Assembly (NCBI GenBank): GCA_026417275.1
Contig: JAOADO010000007.1
Coordinates: 1-45,238 of the forward strand
Origin: Verrucomicrobiia bacterium
Lineage (GTDB): Bacteria > Verrucomicrobiota > Verrucomicrobiae > Limisphaerales > JAKPVM01
Length of the DNA stretch: 45,238 nucleotides
Reading direction: 5' to 3'
Shown piece after piece: positions 41,548-45,238 of this stretch (the first letter of the stretch is position 1; every line of letters starts with the position of its first letter). The position numbers and the translations under genes are program-made. Below the pieces are notes generated by a model, which saw nothing but the letters and a program-made list of their open reading frames with translations, made no database searches and was not told the DNA's origin.

Positions 41548-44500
41548 ATGAATGCATATTTTTCATATCCAGCGGTTGCTATATCTCTTGCGTTTTGGGC
41601 ATTGTTCAGCGCGTTTGTTGGATTTGCTCAAGAAATCAAAGAAGATTCATTGACGATTCTCGCCATTAAAAAAGACGCTCTCTATACGGGGTTTGATGTT
41701 GTGGATGGGAAAAGGACTGTGGCGGTGGTCCGATTCAGTTCGGGGATGGCTGGTCTTGTTGCTGAAAACTGTGAGATAGACAAAGATGGACGAGCAATTA
41801 AATTCAGCAGATTTAAATATTCAAAAGATACCGGGGCGATTCCTGGCGATAATGATTATATTCGGATAGGTTTTATTAAGAATGAGCCGTATCCTGTGAT
41901 TTCGTTCGATTTATCTGTTGTTGGTTTTGACCAGAAAAAATGGATAGACACAGTCGGCAAAGAACCGTTTCATTTCTTAACTCTTCACTTGCCGCGTGCG
42001 GAAGTCTGGCATACGCGCGGGTGGTTGAACGCGACTCCATATGCCGACCGTTTTCCGTTATTAATAGACCCACACGCCGGCACGCCGGAAATTTCAGCAT
42101 ATCATTATAACAGGAACTGGAGTTACACAGTGCCGCTTGGGGCGCATCCGTTGCCTGTAATTGGGCTCTGGGCAATACAAGAAAAACATTATGTTGGGTA
42201 TGAATTTCAGACAACGCGCGTTAAAGAAAATAGCGAGCATGAGATTGCGACTGGTTATCGGTGGATTGAAAATTCTGGTTCATTAAAAGCAGAAGAGGCG
42301 CAGTTTGTTGCCCTTGTTTATCCATTTGGTGGGCAGGGCTATCAACAACTTGTATTGCCAAAGGCTGGAGCGAGGTTGAAGTCTCAATGCAGGCTTATAT
42401 GGAATTTGAATCTAAGTTCTGAAGACGACCCAAATCGGTTTTTATGGGGATTCTGGTGGCAAAGAATTCGTGATACATTGCCAAAAGTCCCGCCTGTTGC
42501 CGATGTTTCATGGATTCCTGGAGGGTTGAAATTAAGGGATTTTCAAGGACCGCCGCGTGGTGGATTGATTGGCGGACCTGAAGCGCCGTTCTCGCGGGAA
42601 GCGCGCGTGATTGGGGGCTGGACATGGCACAATGAGAGCCCCACAGCTCAGGCGGCAAAAGCCAACGATACGCGACGGCTTCAATCTTTCCAGGACCAGG
42701 CGGCAACGCTTTTAAAATATGTCAAGCGATTCAAAGTTAACGGAGAGGAATGCGTTTTCTGGGAAAAGCCAATAGAAGGGCAGTGGACAGAAGAGTGGGG
42801 CGGCAAAGCGGTAATCACTCTTCACAACGCCAATGGATTTGCCGCTGGAAGACTTTTCCTTGGACTTTATCGCGATGCCGGAAAATCGGAATATCTTGAG
42901 ATTGTTGACGGTGTTTTAAACTGGGCAAAATATATTGTTTGGACGCGAAACGAATTTGCCGATGTTCCATCTTCTCCTTTTGCAATTGGCGGCACATTGA
43001 GTGCTTCATTTTGTCTGGAATATTACATGACATTCAAAAACTCAACCGATTCGGAGAGAAAAAAGAAGGCGCAAACTGCGCTTGAACTTGCGCGCTCTTT
43101 TACATATCGGTATATGACGTTGTGGCCCTCGGACAACAATCGGTTTGATAATCTTGATTCTTCGTTTTTATGGGAGCCAAACAGCGGCAGGGACTGGACA
43201 GGTGCGGCATGCGCCAACGAGGTTTTCTGGAATCTCGACACGCTTGCACAGACTGCGGTCCACACCGGAGACCCTATTCTGATGTGGGCGATTCAAGGGT
43301 CTCTCAGCCGATGGCATCTCATGTATCAGGATGTAATCAAAAACAATTTATCTGAATATCAGGCGCGAGATATGACCGAAGGGTATGGGCTTTATCCAGG
43401 AAACGTGTATGGCTTTGGGAAACGTGCGGCTTTTGGATTTGCCGCGCCGCTGGTTATGACTGAGCCCGTGGGAAATTCTTCGGCAAGAATTCTTATCGGA
43501 GAAAAATCTGCACTCGTTTTTCGCAAATGCAAAGAGTATATTAGAATCATCGATTATCAATACACACCCGATGGCAATTTTGCCTTCACCGTGATTTCGA
43601 CTAAACCGCAATTTGATATATCGCTGACAGCGCCATATTGCGACATCAGCGAAAAACAGGTAACAATTGTCCGCTCAAATAACAATAAAGTGGCTCTCAA
43701 GGCTGGCGAGGATTTCATTCGCCCGCAACAGGCGCTGTGGTCTTTGTATATCAAGAATGTAAACCCTGGCGACCGCATAATTGTTGGCGAGCCGGATTCA
43801 AACGCGAATTTTTTGCCTACTGTGCCACCTTTAGCATACGAAGAGGAAAACTCTAATAAGAGCGCCTCAGCTGAAGCATTGCCAGAGGGGTTTTCGATTG
43901 TAAAAATCCCTCATGATAGTGCTCCGGATTTGAACAGGGAAAGCCCCGAAGGCTGGCTGGATTTACCGCGGGGCAATCTCTGGTTTTATGGCATCCCGTT
44001 TTATTTGAGTGAATCATCCGAAAGATGCACTCTTAAAACGCCGAAGAAATTCCCGCAGACAATAAAAGACGTCGAGTATGTGTATATCTTATTCAGTGCT
44101 GGCAAAGGGGAAGAACCAAAATTGATTTTTAATAGCAATGAAGACTATGAACAAGCGCGGCAGACAGCTCTTGCGTGGAAAGCCTGGCCTCCCATTTATT
44201 CGGGGCGTCTTTTAGTCAGCCAGGTAAAATTGAAAAAAGGGGCTGAAATATCCGGCATTGACCCTTCTGGCGGAATGGTATGGGCTATAACAATTGTAGA
44301 TGCGGAAAACGCAAGCAGTGAATATTTGAACATTACATTTAACGCAATGGCACGAGGCTCTGAAGAGTGGAATTTTATTCGACAACAAGAGGGTGCAATT
44401 CAAATCCTGCGGGGCGCCGTTTCAAATATGCCGCAAAATAAAATAGCAATTCTTCCGCCGTCTCCTTCTGGTGCTATGAATGGATTCCTGCAGAGAATCG

Positions 44501-45117
44501 GGCTGACAGATAAGGCAATGCGATTAAGTAACAACCAACTTGTTGACTCTTCAATTTTCAACCCGAAGAATACGCCCGTGGCGTTGTATCTTGATGGGGA
44601 AGATTATGTTCACACGGTAAATGCGGCGGGCGACGGTGCGGCGGCTGTTGAACGCTTTTTAAAAGAAGGCGGGACTTTGATAATAGCGGGGTCGTTGCCC
44701 TGGCCTATGTTTTATGCCACTGGTGGAATGCCGCGCCGCTCGGATGCGCTCACTGGCAGGCTTGGACTTCCGCTCAATATGGCAATCGAAGGCGCACCAA
44801 CCGAAAAAGTTGTTATTAAAATTAATCAGAATCAGGACATTATTAAAACAAGCGTTCAGGAGTTTAATTATCCAGAAGGGGATACTCGTCTGCGCGCCAT
44901 TGTTCAAAACAGGATATCGAAAGATGTTAAATACACTCCCATTGCAACAGTTGTCAGTGCTTCGGGCAAGGTTTATGGAGACGCCGCCGGGCTTCTTGAA
45001 TTTCCAAACGGTGGCAAAATTCTTTATATTGCCCACATATTGCAAAACGACCCAATTTATGGGTTCGAAATAAGAGATGCAGTGGCAAAATATTTAATTA
45101 ACTCCCTGAAAAAATAG
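41548..45117 (+). CDS. Large secreted protein of unknown function, probably carbohydrate-active
   Basis: A 1189-residue protein with a signal peptide (hydrophobic 8-27, likely cleaved after GFAQ). I do not recognise a named family. Residues about 30-300 look like beta-sandwich (repeated PYPVISFDLSVVGF, HYVGYEFQTTRV). Residues about 370-650 are helical with aromatic and acidic clusters (FAAGRLFLGLYRDAGKSEYL, TALELARSFTYRYMTLWPSD, WEPNSGRDWTGAACANEVFW), resembling an alpha/alpha-barrel as in glycoside hydrolases and lyases. A beta-rich part follows. The last ~170 residues contain VERFLKEGGTLIIAGSLPW, like a glutamine-amidotransferase/ThuA-like Rossmann domain. The whole frame is intact. Context suggests a role in polysaccharide breakdown. 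Confidence 0.6.
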   Translation: MNAYFSYPAVAISLAFWALFSAFVGFAQEIKEDSLTILAIKKDALYTGFDVVDGKRTVAVVRFSSGMAGLVAENCEIDKDGRAIKFSRFKYSKDTGAIPGDNDYIRIGFIKNEPYPVISFDLSVVGFDQKKWIDTVGKEPFHFLTLHLPRAEVWHTRGWLNATPYADRFPLLIDPHAGTPEISAYHYNRNWSYTVPLGAHPLPVIGLWAIQEKHYVGYEFQTTRVKENSEHEIATGYRWIENSGSLKAEEAQFVALVYPFGGQGYQQLVLPKAGARLKSQCRLIWNLNLSSEDDPNRFLWGFWWQRIRDTLPKVPPVADVSWIPGGLKLRDFQGPPRGGLIGGPEAPFSREARVIGGWTWHNESPTAQAAKANDTRRLQSFQDQAATLLKYVKRFKVNGEECVFWEKPIEGQWTEEWGGKAVITLHNANGFAAGRLFLGLYRDAGKSEYLEIVDGVLNWAKYIVWTRNEFADVPSSPFAIGGTLSASFCLEYYMTFKNSTDSERKKKAQTALELARSFTYRYMTLWPSDNNRFDNLDSSFLWEPNSGRDWTGAACANEVFWNLDTLAQTAVHTGDPILMWAIQGSLSRWHLMYQDVIKNNLSEYQARDMTEGYGLYPGNVYGFGKRAAFGFAAPLVMTEPVGNSSARILIGEKSALVFRKCKEYIRIIDYQYTPDGNFAFTVISTKPQFDISLTAPYCDISEKQVTIVRSNNNKVALKAGEDFIRPQQALWSLYIKNVNPGDRIIVGEPDSNANFLPTVPPLAYEEENSNKSASAEALPEGFSIVKIPHDSAPDLNRESPEGWLDLPRGNLWFYGIPFYLSESSERCTLKTPKKFPQTIKDVEYVYILFSAGKGEEPKLIFNSNEDYEQARQTALAWKAWPPIYSGRLLVSQVKLKKGAEISGIDPSGGMVWAITIVDAENASSEYLNITFNAMARGSEEWNFIRQQEGAIQILRGAVSNMPQNKIAILPPSPSGAMNGFLQRIGLTDKAMRLSNNQLVDSSIFNPKNTPVALYLDGEDYVHTVNAAGDGAAAVERFLKEGGTLIIAGSLPWPMFYATGGMPRRSDALTGRLGLPLNMAIEGAPTEKVVIKINQNQDIIKTSVQEFNYPEGDTRLRAIVQNRISKDVKYTPIATVVSASGKVYGDAAGLLEFPNGGKILYIAHILQNDPIYGFEIRDAVAKYLINSLKK

Positions 45118-45164
45118 CGACGGGGTCCACTCAATAAAACATCTGAGCAAATTATGATTCTGAA

Positions 45165-45200
45165 CCCTCATTGACGGCAAGGGATTGAGGTTTTTTTTTC
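45165..45200 (+). terminator. Possible terminator at the right end of the window
   Basis: CCTCA and TGAGG form a short stem over about 15 bases and are followed by nine T. The stem is weak, but the T-run and the position about 50 bases after the large gene fit a terminator. Confidence 0.45.
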
Positions 45201-45238
45201 GAATCATACATTACTTTCCACAGAACAAGTCCATGGGC

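Overview
The window looks like chromosomal DNA of a member of the PVC superphylum, most likely Verrucomicrobiota. This is inferred from gene content and was not tested phylogenetically. The signs are a short primary sigma factor with a very lysine-rich N-terminus, a Cys-type sulfatase, three Gfo/Idh/MocA oxidoreductases, a PQQ-like beta-propeller protein, a ThuA-domain protein, a fucose-isomerase-like enzyme and an outer-membrane porin, which also indicates a two-membrane envelope. By eye the GC content is moderate to low. Shine-Dalgarno sequences are used only in part: some genes have strong ones, others none.

Layout. Bases 1-3682 carry housekeeping genes on the minus strand (prfA, rpmE, recN). 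A short intergenic segment at 3683-3874 is the point where strand composition flips from strongly C/A-rich to G/T-rich on the + strand, a signature of a replication origin. From 3875 to 9635, still on the minus strand, are metG, a lutABC-type lactate oxidation operon and an iron-dependent alcohol dehydrogenase. A gene-poor section of about 1.9 kb (9636-11546) holds one tRNA-Asn with a good promoter, a structured AT-rich stretch and degenerate dispersed repeats. Next is a tight minus-strand operon rpoD-apt-ogg (14166 down to 11547), then an ABC transporter ATPase and solute-binding protein with no permease gene.

Bases 16831-20125 are a compact + strand phage cassette: holin-like protein, an overlapping small membrane protein/lipoprotein pair resembling spanins, a membrane coiled-coil protein, a small winged-helix-like protein, a terminase small subunit and a terminase large subunit with all expected catalytic motifs. 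The order matches the lysis-to-terminase stretch of Mu-like phages and stops exactly where a portal gene should begin. No capsid, tail, integrase or transposase gene is visible.

Bases 20222-28920 look like a glycan-handling region: a secreted PQQ-like propeller protein, an M50-like membrane protein, a secreted sulfatase, two adjacent Gfo/Idh/MocA enzymes, a porin, and a third Gfo/Idh/MocA enzyme. A voltage-gated-type potassium channel, a PiT phosphate transporter with its DUF47/PhoU-like partner, a small zinc-ribbon protein and an MFS transporter follow. The right end (34358-45117) mixes a fucose-isomerase-like enzyme, a eukaryotic-type HisA, glycyl-tRNA synthetase, a secreted ThuA protein, a secreted CE1-like esterase and a 1189-residue secreted protein of unknown function.

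Taken together, the accessory genes suggest uptake and breakdown of sulfated or esterified, possibly deoxy-sugar-containing, polysaccharides. Lactaldehyde and lactate could be finished off by the iron alcohol dehydrogenase and LutABC. That pathway link is inference.
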